Below, one piece after another: positions 53,360 to 62,020 of a DNA stretch of 64,000 bases. Within the stretch, counting starts at the first letter, position 1. Every line of letters begins with the position of its first letter. The position numbers were made by a program, and so were the translations under genes. The DNA is from Alitabrizicola rongguiensis (GTDB lineage Bacteria; Pseudomonadota; Alphaproteobacteria; Rhodobacterales; Rhodobacteraceae), in assembly GCF_021491355.1 (NCBI RefSeq), contig NZ_JAKENF010000002.1, positions 1 through 64,000 on the forward strand, in the 5' to 3' direction. The notes under the pieces are model-generated. The model worked only from the letters and a program-made list of their open reading frames with translations. It searched no databases and was not told where the DNA came from.

Positions 53360-54043
53360 TTGGACTGGACCGCCGCCGTAGACATCTACTGCGAGCGGAT
53401 CGGGCCTGGTTTCTGGGCGGAACCTGTCAATGCCCTGACGAACCTGGCTTTTCCCCTCGCGGCGGCATGGGCTGCCGCGACGGCGCTCCAGAGGAGCATC
53501 CGCGACCCGATCGTCTGGGCGCTCATCATTCTCGCGGGTCTGATAGGCATCGGTTCGTTTCTTTTCCATAGCTACGCGACCCGCTGGTCAGAGCTGGTTG
53601 ATACCGTTCCGATCTGGGGATTCGTCGGCTTGTTCATCGTGGCCGCCCTGCGTTTCCTGTCCGGCATCAGCGCGCCGGGGATCATGCTTGCCGGGGCCGG
53701 CGTGATGGCGGGCGCAGGACTGGTCGCCTTTCTTGCGACCGGCGAAGGTCCGTCCGGCACCGACTGGGCGAACGGATCCTACCAGTATGCCCCCGCCCTG
53801 CTGGCGCTGTTGGTTTTCGCGGCCATCGCGTATCGCCGCCGGCATCCTTCCGCCCCGTGGATCACCCTGGCTGTGCTCGTTTTCGCGGCGTCGCTCGGGT
53901 TCCGCACGCTTGACCGGGACATCTGCGCAAGTTTTCCGCAGGGGACGCATTTCCTCTGGCACCTCCTGAATGCTTTGGTCGTCGGCCTGCTGTTGCAAAT
54001 GCTCATCAGGACCGGAGGCTTTGCGTCCCACGCAGACCGTTAG
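53360..54043 (+). CDS. Ceramidase-fold membrane protein (CREST)
   Basis: This 227-aa protein with about seven helices belongs to the ceramidase/CREST membrane hydrolase superfamily. IYCERIGPGFWAEPVNALTNLAF, SFLFHSYATRWSELVDTVPIWGF and GTHFLWHLLNALVVG hold the conserved Ser, Asp and His metal-site residues. The start is TTG at 53360 with GAGGAG nearby, 3 nt after the hom stop, so it is co-transcribed. Substrate may be a ceramide-like or other amide lipid; not known. Confidence 0.85.
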   Translation: MDWTAAVDIYCERIGPGFWAEPVNALTNLAFPLAAAWAAATALQRSIRDPIVWALIILAGLIGIGSFLFHSYATRWSELVDTVPIWGFVGLFIVAALRFLSGISAPGIMLAGAGVMAGAGLVAFLATGEGPSGTDWANGSYQYAPALLALLVFAAIAYRRRHPSAPWITLAVLVFAASLGFRTLDRDICASFPQGTHFLWHLLNALVVGLLLQMLIRTGGFASHADR

Positions 54044-54115
54044 CGCCACCGTGCTTGCCGGTTTCACGACCCTGGGTTAACCCAATCGGGAAAACAGGTT
54101 CCAAGGGATGATCGC

Positions 54116-55081
54116 ATGGCCGACGCCACTGAATTTCATGACCGAATGCTTTCGCTCGGCCTCGCGCGGGTCTCAGAGGCGGCGGCCCTTGCCTCGGCCA
54201 GCCTGATCGGGCGCGGCGACGAGAAGGCCGCCGACCAGGCCGCCGTCAACGCCATGCGCGACCAGCTCAACCTGCTCGACATTGCGGGCGTCGTGGTGAT
54301 CGGCGAAGGCGAACGCGACGAGGCGCCGATGCTCTACATCGGGGAAGAGGTCGGCACCGGCAAAGGACCGGCGGTGGACATCGCGCTTGACCCGCTGGAA
54401 GGTACGACGCTGACCGCCAAGGACATGCCGAACGCCCTGACCGTGATCGCCATGGCCCCGCGTGGGACGCTCCTGCATGCGCCCGACGTCTACATGGACA
54501 AGCTCGCCATCGGTCCCGGCTTCAAGCCCGGCACCGTGACGATGACCATGTCGCCGTCGGAGCGGGTCTCGGCACTGGCTGCGGCCAAGGGTGTCTCGAC
54601 CGAGAACATCACTGTTTGCGTGCTGGAACGGCCGCGGCACGAGGATCTCATCAAGGAGATCCGCTCCACCGGTGCCTCGATCCGCCTCATCACCGATGGC
54701 GATGTTGCCGGCGTCATGCACTGCGCCGAACCGGAAAAGACCGGGATCGACATGTACATGGGCTCGGGCGGCGCGCCCGAGGGGGTGCTGGCGGCCGCCG
54801 CGCTCAAATGCATGGGCGGGCAGTTCTTCGGCAAGCTCCTCTTCCGCAATGAAGACGAAAAGGCGCGGGCCCGAAAGGCCGGCATCTCCAATTTCGATCG
54901 GGTTTATACCCGCGACGACCTCGTGCGCGCCGACGTGATCTTCGCCGCGACCGGCGTCACCAGCGGCTCGCTCCTGCACGGCATCCGCCGCGAGCCGGGC
55001 TGGGTGACGATGGAGACGATCCTGATGCGGTCCAAGACCGGCTCGGTCCGCCGCATCGAATACCGCGCGCCGGTTAAGTAA
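54116..55081 (+). CDS. glpX: Class II fructose-1,6-bisphosphatase
   Basis: This 321-aa GlpX-type enzyme hydrolyses fructose 1,6-bisphosphate in gluconeogenesis (and sedoheptulose bisphosphate in some autotrophs). VVVIGEGERDEAPMLYIGEEVG and VDIALDPLEGTTL are the metal-binding blocks, and ITDGDVAGVM and YMGSGGAPEGVLAAAALKCMGG bind sugar phosphate. Length is typical. No carbon-fixation genes are nearby. It converges on the LysR gene with a 3-nt gap. Confidence 0.95.
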   Translation: MADATEFHDRMLSLGLARVSEAAALASASLIGRGDEKAADQAAVNAMRDQLNLLDIAGVVVIGEGERDEAPMLYIGEEVGTGKGPAVDIALDPLEGTTLTAKDMPNALTVIAMAPRGTLLHAPDVYMDKLAIGPGFKPGTVTMTMSPSERVSALAAAKGVSTENITVCVLERPRHEDLIKEIRSTGASIRLITDGDVAGVMHCAEPEKTGIDMYMGSGGAPEGVLAAAALKCMGGQFFGKLLFRNEDEKARARKAGISNFDRVYTRDDLVRADVIFAATGVTSGSLLHGIRREPGWVTMETILMRSKTGSVRRIEYRAPVK

Positions 55082-55084
55082 GTC

Positions 55085-55999
55085 TCACGACGCAGAAAGG
55101 TCCGGTTCCGACCGGGCCTTTCTGGCCAGGAAGGCAACGAAGGCCTTCACCCGCTGCGCGATCAGACGGTTGTCGGGATAGACCGCGTGCAGCGGCACCT
55201 TGCCCGGCGACCAGTCGGTCAGGATCGGCACCAGACGGCCCTTTGCGATGTCGTCGCCCACGACGAAGCCGGGCAGTTGGCAGATGCCTGCCCCTTCCAG
55301 CGCCGCCAGCCGCAGCGCCCAGCCGTCGTTCAACTCCAGCCGAGGCGCGATCGGTACCTCGACCAACTCGGCCCCGCGGGTCATCGTCCAGATGCGACCT
55401 TTACGCAGGTGGCCGAAGTGCAGCAGGTCATGGCCGACCATCTCCATCGGATCCTGCGGTGTGCCGCGCCTTTCCAGGTAATCGGGGCGCGCCACCGTCC
55501 AGAGCGGCGAAAGCCCGATCTGCCGGGTGACGAGGTTCGGCTCCACGGCCAGCGTTCCTCGGATCGCAAGATCAAGGCGTTGTTCGATCAGGTTCTTGGC
55601 CTGGTTCGACAGGTCCAGCTCGATGCTGATCGCCGGATGCAGCGCCAGGAATTCCGCCACCCAGGGCACGAGAAAGCGCTGGCACAGATCCGGTGGCGCG
55701 GTCACGCGCAACCTGCCTTCCGGCGCCGTCTGCTCGGCCCGCGCCGCCCGTTCGGCCACGTTGACCCGTTCAGGCAAATCCGCCAACCGGTCTCGGAAGG
55801 CCTGCCCTGCGGGGGTCAACCGAACCACACGGGTGGATCGGTGCAGGAGCCGCACGCCCAGCCGGTCCTCGAGGTCGGCCACCTGCGCGCTGACGGTCGC
55901 GCGGGTGAGGCCGAGCCGCCCGGCAGCGCCGGTGAAGCTTTGCTGTTCGGCGACGGCAAGGAAGGCCGAGAGGCCCAGCATCGGATCAACGCTCTTCAT
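55085..55999 (-). CDS. LysR-type regulator
   Basis: This 304-aa LTTR has an N-terminal winged helix (GLSAFLAVAEQQSFTGAAGRLGLTRATVSAQVADLEDRLG, about residues 8-47) and a type 2 periplasmic-like effector domain of the CrgA-like group. It is divergent from the cupin gene. A CTGACA-N4-TGTCAG inverted repeat 14 nt upstream of its ATG probably is its binding site. Confidence 0.9.
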   Translation of the reverse strand: MKSVDPMLGLSAFLAVAEQQSFTGAAGRLGLTRATVSAQVADLEDRLGVRLLHRSTRVVRLTPAGQAFRDRLADLPERVNVAERAARAEQTAPEGRLRVTAPPDLCQRFLVPWVAEFLALHPAISIELDLSNQAKNLIEQRLDLAIRGTLAVEPNLVTRQIGLSPLWTVARPDYLERRGTPQDPMEMVGHDLLHFGHLRKGRIWTMTRGAELVEVPIAPRLELNDGWALRLAALEGAGICQLPGFVVGDDIAKGRLVPILTDWSPGKVPLHAVYPDNRLIAQRVKAFVAFLARKARSEPDLSAS

Positions 56000-56012
56000 T
56001 CGTCAAACCATT

Positions 56013-56028
56013 CTGACAATCCTGTCAG
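56013..56028. promoter_or_regulatory. LysR operator candidate
   Basis: CTGACA (56013-56018) and TGTCAG (56023-56028) form a perfect inverted repeat with a 4-nt centre between the divergent LysR and cupin genes. Confidence 0.6.
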
Positions 56029-56107
56029 ATCCGACCGGATTATCGTCCTGATGTCGAGAGGCTATAGCGGCGCCACTTCAAATCCCTTCCCCTGAATGGA
56101 GCAAAAG

Positions 56108-56566
56108 ATGACAACATTCGACAAGGCGGCCTATTCCCACGCAAACGCCGGCGCCATAACCGAAGCCTTCGGTCGCCACATCATCCGCATTACCGCAGAA
56201 CAAACCGGGGGCCGTCTCGGCTGCTTCGAGGCTGCTGTCCCCGCCGGCGAAGGCCCGCCGCCCCATATCCACGAGGCCGAGGACGAATTCTTCCGGGTGC
56301 TGTCGGGTACCTTCGGGTTCTGGTGCAACGACGACTACGTCGAACTCGAGACAGACGGAACGATCTGCGTCCCGCGCGGATCGGTCCACCGGTTCCAGAA
56401 CATCGGCAGCGACGAGGGGCGGCTGATGGTCGTGATGACCCCGGGCGGGTTCGAGGGCTTCTTCCCCGCCGTAGCCGCCGAGCGCCCGGTGACGCCGGCG
56501 GAGATCGACCGGATCGCCGCCCGGTTCCATCTGCGCTTCGTGCTCGAGGCCCAGCAGGCCGCCTGA
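56108..56566 (+). CDS. Cupin domain protein
   Basis: This 152-aa single-domain cupin has motif 1 PPPHIHEAEDEFFRVLSG, with His-x-His and Glu for metal, and motif 2 GSVHRFQNIGSDEGRLM, with the fourth ligand His. Function is unknown; probably a small-molecule dioxygenase, isomerase or quercetinase-like protein. I chose ATG 56108 because GGAG lies 6 nt before it; ATG 56096 has no site. It is probably the target of the LysR regulator. Confidence 0.86.
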   Translation: MTTFDKAAYSHANAGAITEAFGRHIIRITAEQTGGRLGCFEAAVPAGEGPPPHIHEAEDEFFRVLSGTFGFWCNDDYVELETDGTICVPRGSVHRFQNIGSDEGRLMVVMTPGGFEGFFPAVAAERPVTPAEIDRIAARFHLRFVLEAQQAA

Positions 56567-56582
56567 CGCTGACAGGACCGGG

Positions 56583-56609
56583 AAAGGGCGGGCGATGGCC
56601 TGCCCTTTT
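56583..56609 (+). terminator. Terminator after the cupin gene
   Basis: AAAGGGC-g-GGC (56583-56593) pairs with GCC-t-GCCCTTT (56598-56608) around GATG, with a further T following. Confidence 0.8.
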
Positions 56610-56646
56610 GCTTGCCAAGCCCGGCCTGAGCAGACAGAACCGGCGC

Positions 56647-58386
56647 ATGGCTGCATTCCTGAATGTCGAACACTCGCTGACCGGCCGGCGCTGGATCGGA
56701 CCTTCCGCAGAGGAGGATCGGCTGGCCGAGGCGATGGCCCAGCATACCCGCCTGCCCCTGCCTCTCTGCCGCACGCTTGTCAGGCGCGGCGTGACGGCTG
56801 AGGAAGCCGAGCGCTTTCTTGCGCCGCAACTGCGTGATCTCCTGCCCGACCCGCTGTCGCTGCGTGACATGGGGATCGCCGCCGAACGCCTGATCCGGGC
56901 GGTGAAGGATCGCCAGCGGATCGCGGTCTTCGGCGATTATGACGTCGATGGAGGTTCGGCCTCGGCGCTGCTTCTCACCTGGCTGCGGGCGATGGGGCGG
57001 GATGCGACGCTCTACATCCCCGACCGCATCGACGAAGGCTATGGCCCGAACGTGCCGGCCATGGCGGGCCTGGCGCACGAGCATGACCTGATCCTCTGCG
57101 TCGATTGCGGCACGCTCAGCCACGAACCGATCGCGGCGGCGAAGGGGGCAGATGTGGTGGTGCTGGACCATCACCTCGGGGCAGAGACGCTGCCCCCGGC
57201 GCTTGCGGTCGTGAACCCGAACCGTCAGGACGAGGATGGCGCGCTCGGGCATCTCTGCGCGGCCTCGGTCGTGTTCCTGCTGCTGGTCGAGGTCAACCGC
57301 AGGCTCCGCGCCGAGGGGGTTCAGGGGCCGGATCTGATGGCGATGCTCGACCTTGTGGCGCTGGCGACGGTGGCCGATGTCGCGCCGCTGATCGGGGTCA
57401 ACCGGGCGCTGGTGCGGCAGGGACTGAAGGTGATGGCGCGGCGCGAACGGCCCGGCCTGGTGGCGCTGGCCGATATCGCCCGGATGGACCAGGCGCCGAA
57501 CAGCTATGCGCTCGGCTTCCTGCTGGGTCCACGCGTCAATGCCGGCGGGCGGATCGGCCGCGCGGATCTGGGTGCGCGGCTGCTGAGCACCGAAGACGCG
57601 CAGGAAGCCGCGAGCCTCGCGGCGCGGCTTGACCAGCTCAACACCGAACGGCGCGAGATCGAGATGCGCGTTCGGGACGAGGCGATGGCACAGGCCGAGG
57701 CGCGCGGTCTTGACGGCCCGCTCGTCTGGGCCGCGGCACCGGGCTGGCATCCGGGCGTGGTCGGCATCGTCGCCGCGCGGCTGAAAGAGGCGACGAACCG
57801 GCCCGCAATCGTGATCGGCATCGACGGGGCCGAGGGCAAGGGGTCGGGCCGGTCGATCTCGGGCGTCGACCTTGGCGCGTCGATCCAGCGGGTGGCGGCG
57901 GAGGGGCTTCTCATCAAGGGCGGTGGTCACAAGATGGCTGCGGGTCTGACCGTGGCCCACGACCGGATCGAAGCGGCGATGGAGCGGCTGGGAGAGCTTC
58001 TTGCCCGCCAAGGGGCAGGTGCATCCGGCCCGGCGGACCTGAAGCTCGACGGCCTCCTGATGCCCGGAGCGGCGACCCCGCAATTCGTCGAGCAGGTGGA
58101 AGCGGCCGGCCCCTTTGGGGCCGCGGCCCCTGCTCCGCGTTTCGCCTTCGCCGCGCAGGCGGTCAGCGCCCGGCGGATGGGCGAAAGCCACCTGCGCCTG
58201 AGCTTCGGCATCGAGGATGGGGGGCGGCTGGAGGCTGTGGCCTTCGGTGCCTTCGACGGCCCGCTTGGCCCGGCGCTGGAAAATCCGGGCGCGAACCGCT
58301 TCCATCTGGCAGGCCGGCTCGAGATGAACCACTGGCGCGGCCAGAGCAAGGTCCAGCTTCGGCTCGAGGATGCCGCGCGCGCCTGA
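56647..58386 (+). CDS. recJ: Single-stranded-DNA exonuclease RecJ
   Basis: This 579-aa DHH-family exonuclease degrades ssDNA 5' to 3' in recombination and mismatch repair. IAVFGDYDVDGGSASALL is motif I, CVDCGT and VVVLDHHLG the next acidic/DHH blocks, and IKGGGHKMAAGLT the DHHA1 nucleotide-binding motif. A C-terminal OB domain follows. It is close to the usual 570-590. There is no strong ribosome site before ATG 56647. Confidence 0.94.
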   Translation: MAAFLNVEHSLTGRRWIGPSAEEDRLAEAMAQHTRLPLPLCRTLVRRGVTAEEAERFLAPQLRDLLPDPLSLRDMGIAAERLIRAVKDRQRIAVFGDYDVDGGSASALLLTWLRAMGRDATLYIPDRIDEGYGPNVPAMAGLAHEHDLILCVDCGTLSHEPIAAAKGADVVVLDHHLGAETLPPALAVVNPNRQDEDGALGHLCAASVVFLLLVEVNRRLRAEGVQGPDLMAMLDLVALATVADVAPLIGVNRALVRQGLKVMARRERPGLVALADIARMDQAPNSYALGFLLGPRVNAGGRIGRADLGARLLSTEDAQEAASLAARLDQLNTERREIEMRVRDEAMAQAEARGLDGPLVWAAAPGWHPGVVGIVAARLKEATNRPAIVIGIDGAEGKGSGRSISGVDLGASIQRVAAEGLLIKGGGHKMAAGLTVAHDRIEAAMERLGELLARQGAGASGPADLKLDGLLMPGAATPQFVEQVEAAGPFGAAAPAPRFAFAAQAVSARRMGESHLRLSFGIEDGGRLEAVAFGAFDGPLGPALENPGANRFHLAGRLEMNHWRGQSKVQLRLEDAARA

Positions 58387-58395
58387 AGATTCGGC

Positions 58396-58424
58396 TTGCG
58401 CGGCCCCCTCGCCTCGCCTAAATA
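58396..58424 (+). promoter_or_regulatory. Promoter of tRNA-Glu copy 1
   Basis: -35 TTGCGC (58396-58401), a 17-nt spacer and -10 TAAATA (58419-58424) lie 16 nt before the tRNA. Confidence 0.65.
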
Positions 58425-58440
58425 CCCCGCCAGACCGCGT

Positions 58441-58515
58441 GGCCCGTTCGTCTATCGGTTAGGACACCAGGTTTTCAACCTGGGAAGAGGGGTTCGACTC
58501 CCCTACGGGCTGCCA
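58441..58515 (+). tRNA. tRNA-Glu (TTC), copy 1
   Basis: A full cloverleaf: acceptor GGCCCGT/ACGGGCT, anticodon loop TTTTCAA (TTC, Glu) within stem CCAGG/CCTGG, T-arm GGGGTTCGACTCCCC, discriminator G and encoded CCA. It is identical to the copy at 62882. Confidence 0.96.
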
Positions 58516-58553
58516 GGTCCGCCGCAAAGGCGGACCCGCGAAACTCCTAAAAA

Positions 58554-59006
58554 TCAGGCCTTCTCCGGCGCCCAGTCCAGGAACAGACCGACATCTCCCG
58601 GCATGCCGCCCGGGAAGTTGATGATCGCGGCCTTGAGCTTGAAACCCTGCGGCTTCGCGACTTTTTCATAGGCGTCGTAGAGTTCCTTCGCCTTGCCCTG
58701 CAGCGTCTCGGGCCAGTGCGGCTGGCGGTTGTTGATGGCCCGTCCGCTATCGGTGCAAAGGTCCGAAGGGAAGGAATAGACCAGCGCCTCGAACTTGCCG
58801 TTGTTGACGGCACTCAGCACCAGCTTGCGGATCATCGCCCGCTCATCATCCGAAATGTGATCGTGCAGGAAGCTGTCGGTGAAGTCATGCAGCTGCTTTT
58901 CCTTGTCGGCCTTTGCGGCCTCCTGCCTCGACATCTCCTCCATCTCCTTCTGGAGGATCTTCATCCGGAGGTCTTCGGCAGTGATGCTGTTGGCGGGCTC
59001 GGTCAT
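58554..59006 (-). CDS. Unknown protein paired with DUF3141
   Basis: This 150-aa protein has a charged N-terminal coiled coil (EDLRMKILQKEMEEMSRQEAAKADKEKQLHDFTDSFLHDHI), then a compact C-terminal domain (KFEALVYSFPSDLCTDSGRAINN, GFKLKAAIINFPGGMPGDVGLFLDW). ATG 59006 follows AGGAG by 6 nt. It lies 40 nt downstream of the DUF3141 gene in one operon. The family is not recognised; it could be a small partner of the hydrolase or a granule protein. Confidence 0.72.
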   Translation of the reverse strand: MTEPANSITAEDLRMKILQKEMEEMSRQEAAKADKEKQLHDFTDSFLHDHISDDERAMIRKLVLSAVNNGKFEALVYSFPSDLCTDSGRAINNRQPHWPETLQGKAKELYDAYEKVAKPQGFKLKAAIINFPGGMPGDVGLFLDWAPEKA

Positions 59007-59046
59007 CTTCATCTCCTTTGATTTGACATGGGTGTGCAGCGGATCG

Positions 59047-61239
59047 TCAGGATGGCGCCCGGCCACTGCGCCGCTTCGGGGCTGACTGCAGGGAAACGGG
59101 GGCCTCTGGCAGGTGGAACATGCGTTCGACGGTCTGCAGGCGCGCTTCGACCTCGGGCTCGATGGGGCCGGAGGCGCCAAGGACCGTCCGGATTGCCGAT
59201 ACCGCCATCGCCCGCGCCGGCTCGTCCACGGCCAGAAGGTCCGGCAGCGCCGCCATTGCAGCGTCTTCGTCGATCAGCAGCATCAGGTATTGCTCGCGGA
59301 CAAGCTGCTTGAACTCGGCCAGTGACAGTGTCGACTTGCCCGTTTCGGTCCGGCGGAAACGGCGGATCGCCTCGAACCCCCGTTCGTCCACGCCACCCCG
59401 GCTCCGTCCGGCGTAGATCAGAGCCCGAAGGGTCGCCTCGCGCAGTCCGCCCTTGCCGAAGGCAGCGCGCAGTTCGCCGATCCGCCGCTCGACCAGTTGC
59501 CGGTGGAGCAGACGCTTCGGGGCGTGACGTGGCTCGACCGGGCTTTCCGGATCGACGCCGACCGCCTTCTGCAGCATCTCGTTGCCGTAGACGGCAAGGA
59601 AGGTGTCTTCTGACAGCTTCTCGACCGCCTCGCGCCAGGCCTCCAGCCCCTCGACGATCTTTTCCGAGGCGGCTTTCTGCCAGTCGAGCAGCGGATTGCC
59701 TTCCTCTGCCTCATGGCGGTTCTCGCGCAGCTTCTCGGCTGCGGGCTGCACCCAGGCCATGAACGGGTTCTGCGAGGCAAACAGTTCGTAGCCCAGCCGC
59801 AGCGGGTGCAGCTTGCGCATCGCCTCGGCCATCTGCGGATTGGAGATAGCCTTTACCCAGGGCTGGGCGAAGGTACGGTACAGGGCAAGGTTCATCTCCG
59901 ACACCTTTGCCGCCGCCTCGAACCGCTTTTCGTCCTCCAGCGTGTTGCCGCCCAGGGCGCGGATGTCATCAAGCGTGCGCGCCTCGACGCGCATCACCCA
60001 GTCGCCATGGATGAACTCGTCCTCGCCCGCCTCGGCGCGCGGCGTGAAGACGGCTTCGTACAGGCCGGGGGGCAGCACGTCGATCAGATCGATGTTCGAG
60101 GCGAATTCGTCATGCTCCTTCCGGGCAACGCCGGCTGAGACGAAGATACCCAGATGCCCGATCGTGTCATGGATGGCATAGACGATGGTCTGGCCGTTCG
60201 CCCGGATGTCATCAACGCTGTCATAGAGGTCGAGGATCCAGTCCAGCGCCTGCTGCGGCGGGGTGATGTTGTCCCCCCGCGAGCAGAAGCAGACGATGGG
60301 CGAGGCGATGTTGCGCAGATCTATCTCGGTCCCGTCCCTGCCGCGGATCTCTCCTGCGGCGAGGTGATTGCCGACGAACAGTTCGTCGACGATGAACTGC
60401 ATCTCTTCTGCGTTCAGCGTTACGTGGCCGCCCCACCACTTCTCGAACCCGAGATAGCGGTCGGCCTCGGTATCGACGTTGGCCCAGAGATTGTACTGCT
60501 TGGACCAGAGCGTGTTGGCCGGGTTCTGGTTCTCGAAGTTCTGCACAAGCCAGGCGCCGTCGAAGATGCCGCCGCCCAGATCGCCGGTCAGCGCGGTCAG
60601 CCAAGACCCGCCCAACAGCCCGCCCGAATAGCGCATTGGATAGCGTCCGCGCACGCCGCCCCAATAGGACAACGGGGTGCCGGCCAGAATGACCGGCCCG
60701 AAAAGCTCCGGGCGAAGCGAGGCCAGCATCATCACCGACCAGCCAGCCTGGCAGTTCCCGATCACGCAAGGCTTGCCCTCGGCCCGCGGATGGCTGGCGA
60801 TCACGGTCTCGAGGAACGCCGCCCAGGCATCGAGAATGTCGAGAATGGTCTGTCCGGGCTCGGGCTTCGGACGGAACCCGATGAAATAGCAGGGATGCCC
60901 GGCCTTCAGCGCCACGCCGATCTCGCTGTCGGCCTTGAAGCCACCGATGCCGGGGCCATGCCCAGCCCGCGGATCGACGATCACGAAGGGACATTTCAGA
61001 GGGTCGACGGCAACGCCTTCCGGCGGCCTGATCCGCAACAGGAAATAGTTGCAGGGGCGCTTCAGATCGCGGCCGTCCAGCACAAGGTCGTGGTCATAGT
61101 CCAGAACCGTCGGCAGTTTCTCCGCCGCATGGGCAAGATACTGGTCGGCCCGCTGACGCAGCACGTCAAGGAACAGAATATTGCGCTGCGCGGCATCCAC
61201 GGCGTAATCGGCCATGTCTTTGGCGGTCGGAATGCTCAT
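59047..61239 (-). CDS. DUF3141 PHA-synthase-like alpha/beta hydrolase
   Basis: This 730-aa DUF3141 protein has an alpha/beta hydrolase core related to PHA synthase. The nucleophile elbow is IGNCQAGWSVMMLASLRPELFGPVILAGTPL (G-x-C-x-G with Cys near residue 183); ASPIVCFCSRGDNITPPQQALDW is the Asp region and HDTIGHLGIFVS the catalytic His. The N-terminus (AAQRNILFLDVLRQRADQYLAHAAEKLP) is phasin-like. A long helical C-terminal part (about 480-730) is unusual for PhaC. AGGAGG lies before ATG 61239. Activity is unproved. Confidence 0.86.
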   Translation of the reverse strand: MSIPTAKDMADYAVDAAQRNILFLDVLRQRADQYLAHAAEKLPTVLDYDHDLVLDGRDLKRPCNYFLLRIRPPEGVAVDPLKCPFVIVDPRAGHGPGIGGFKADSEIGVALKAGHPCYFIGFRPKPEPGQTILDILDAWAAFLETVIASHPRAEGKPCVIGNCQAGWSVMMLASLRPELFGPVILAGTPLSYWGGVRGRYPMRYSGGLLGGSWLTALTGDLGGGIFDGAWLVQNFENQNPANTLWSKQYNLWANVDTEADRYLGFEKWWGGHVTLNAEEMQFIVDELFVGNHLAAGEIRGRDGTEIDLRNIASPIVCFCSRGDNITPPQQALDWILDLYDSVDDIRANGQTIVYAIHDTIGHLGIFVSAGVARKEHDEFASNIDLIDVLPPGLYEAVFTPRAEAGEDEFIHGDWVMRVEARTLDDIRALGGNTLEDEKRFEAAAKVSEMNLALYRTFAQPWVKAISNPQMAEAMRKLHPLRLGYELFASQNPFMAWVQPAAEKLRENRHEAEEGNPLLDWQKAASEKIVEGLEAWREAVEKLSEDTFLAVYGNEMLQKAVGVDPESPVEPRHAPKRLLHRQLVERRIGELRAAFGKGGLREATLRALIYAGRSRGGVDERGFEAIRRFRRTETGKSTLSLAEFKQLVREQYLMLLIDEDAAMAALPDLLAVDEPARAMAVSAIRTVLGASGPIEPEVEARLQTVERMFHLPEAPVSLQSAPKRRSGRAPS

Positions 61240-61337
61240 TGCATCCTCCTTGATCCTGTCGGCGAGGCGTCACTAACTGATACGGATCCTGCAGCTTCCA
61301 CCGCAGGATAACCTTGATCCAGGTCAGTCGGCCTGGA

Positions 61338-61811
61338 TCAGAAGAGGGCGCTCAACACGAGGCCAAGGCCGATCCCGGCAACAAAGGCGACCGCGATCTG
61401 GCCAAGACGCAGCATATCGCGACCGGCCTCCTCAGACGTCAGATCCGTGGGTTCGGTCTGGTCCGGCATCTGCCGGAACACCGCTCCCGGCGGCTGAAAC
61501 TGAACGACGACCCCCCGTTCGGGCGAAGGTTCGGCAGGACGGGTGACGACTGGCACTGCCGGCTCGAGCGGCGGGAGACGGTCCTGCCGGCTGACGCGCT
61601 GCGCCGCCGCGGGACGGAAGACCGGGGCCGAGACCGGGCGCTGCTTCTGGGCCAGTATCTTTTTGCGTGACTGGCGCGCCTCTTCGAGGCGACGGGTCCA
61701 GGTCTCGGAATTCAGCAGGCGGATGATCGCCGCGTGATCGCTTTCCACCGGCTCGGAGACGGCCTGATGACCGGCCTCGACCGGCGTCTGGTCTCCCTGC
61801 ATGTCCCGCAT
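61338..61811 (-). CDS. Tail-anchored protein, unknown
   Basis: This roughly 157-aa protein has a Gln/Glu-rich N-terminus, a helical stretch (HAAIIRLLNSETWTRRLEEARQSRKKILAQK), a Pro-rich middle and one C-terminal membrane helix (MLRLGQIAVAFVAGIGLGLVLSALF), so it is probably a C-tail-anchored membrane protein. The start is uncertain (61811 or 61802). It is upstream of and in line with DUF3141, but 98 nt and an inverted repeat separate them. Confidence 0.6.
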   Translation of the reverse strand: MRDMQGDQTPVEAGHQAVSEPVESDHAAIIRLLNSETWTRRLEEARQSRKKILAQKQRPVSAPVFRPAAAQRVSRQDRLPPLEPAVPVVTRPAEPSPERGVVVQFQPPGAVFRQMPDQTEPTDLTSEEAGRDMLRLGQIAVAFVAGIGLGLVLSALF

Positions 61812-62020
61812 GGCTGAAGCCCCCCCGAACCCGCCATCCGGACCCCGGCCGGCGGTTTCGCCTGCCCCGAGTCCGATCCCCGAATTTGGAGCGATGCTAG
61901 CGCCGATTCCCGTGCGCGTGGAGTCCCTTCCTTGGCCGGAGCTACGACTTTTCCGCCGCTTGCCTCTTGCCGCCGCGCAACTCCCCCATAAACTGCGCAA
62001 AACCTATTTGGAGATCGAGA

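Noticed and set aside
58410-58430. AAATACCCCG near tRNA-Glu as a fourth REP-like copy
   Set aside because: Only a short stretch of the tail motif matches, there is no hairpin, and the bases serve as the tRNA -10 region.
61314-61337. FNR-like box TTGATCCAGGTCAG upstream of DUF3141
   Set aside because: The right half deviates from TTGAT-N4-ATCAA at two positions, and the stretch is equally explained by a TGATCCAGG/CCTGGATCA hairpin over the preceding stop codon. No fitting -10 was found.
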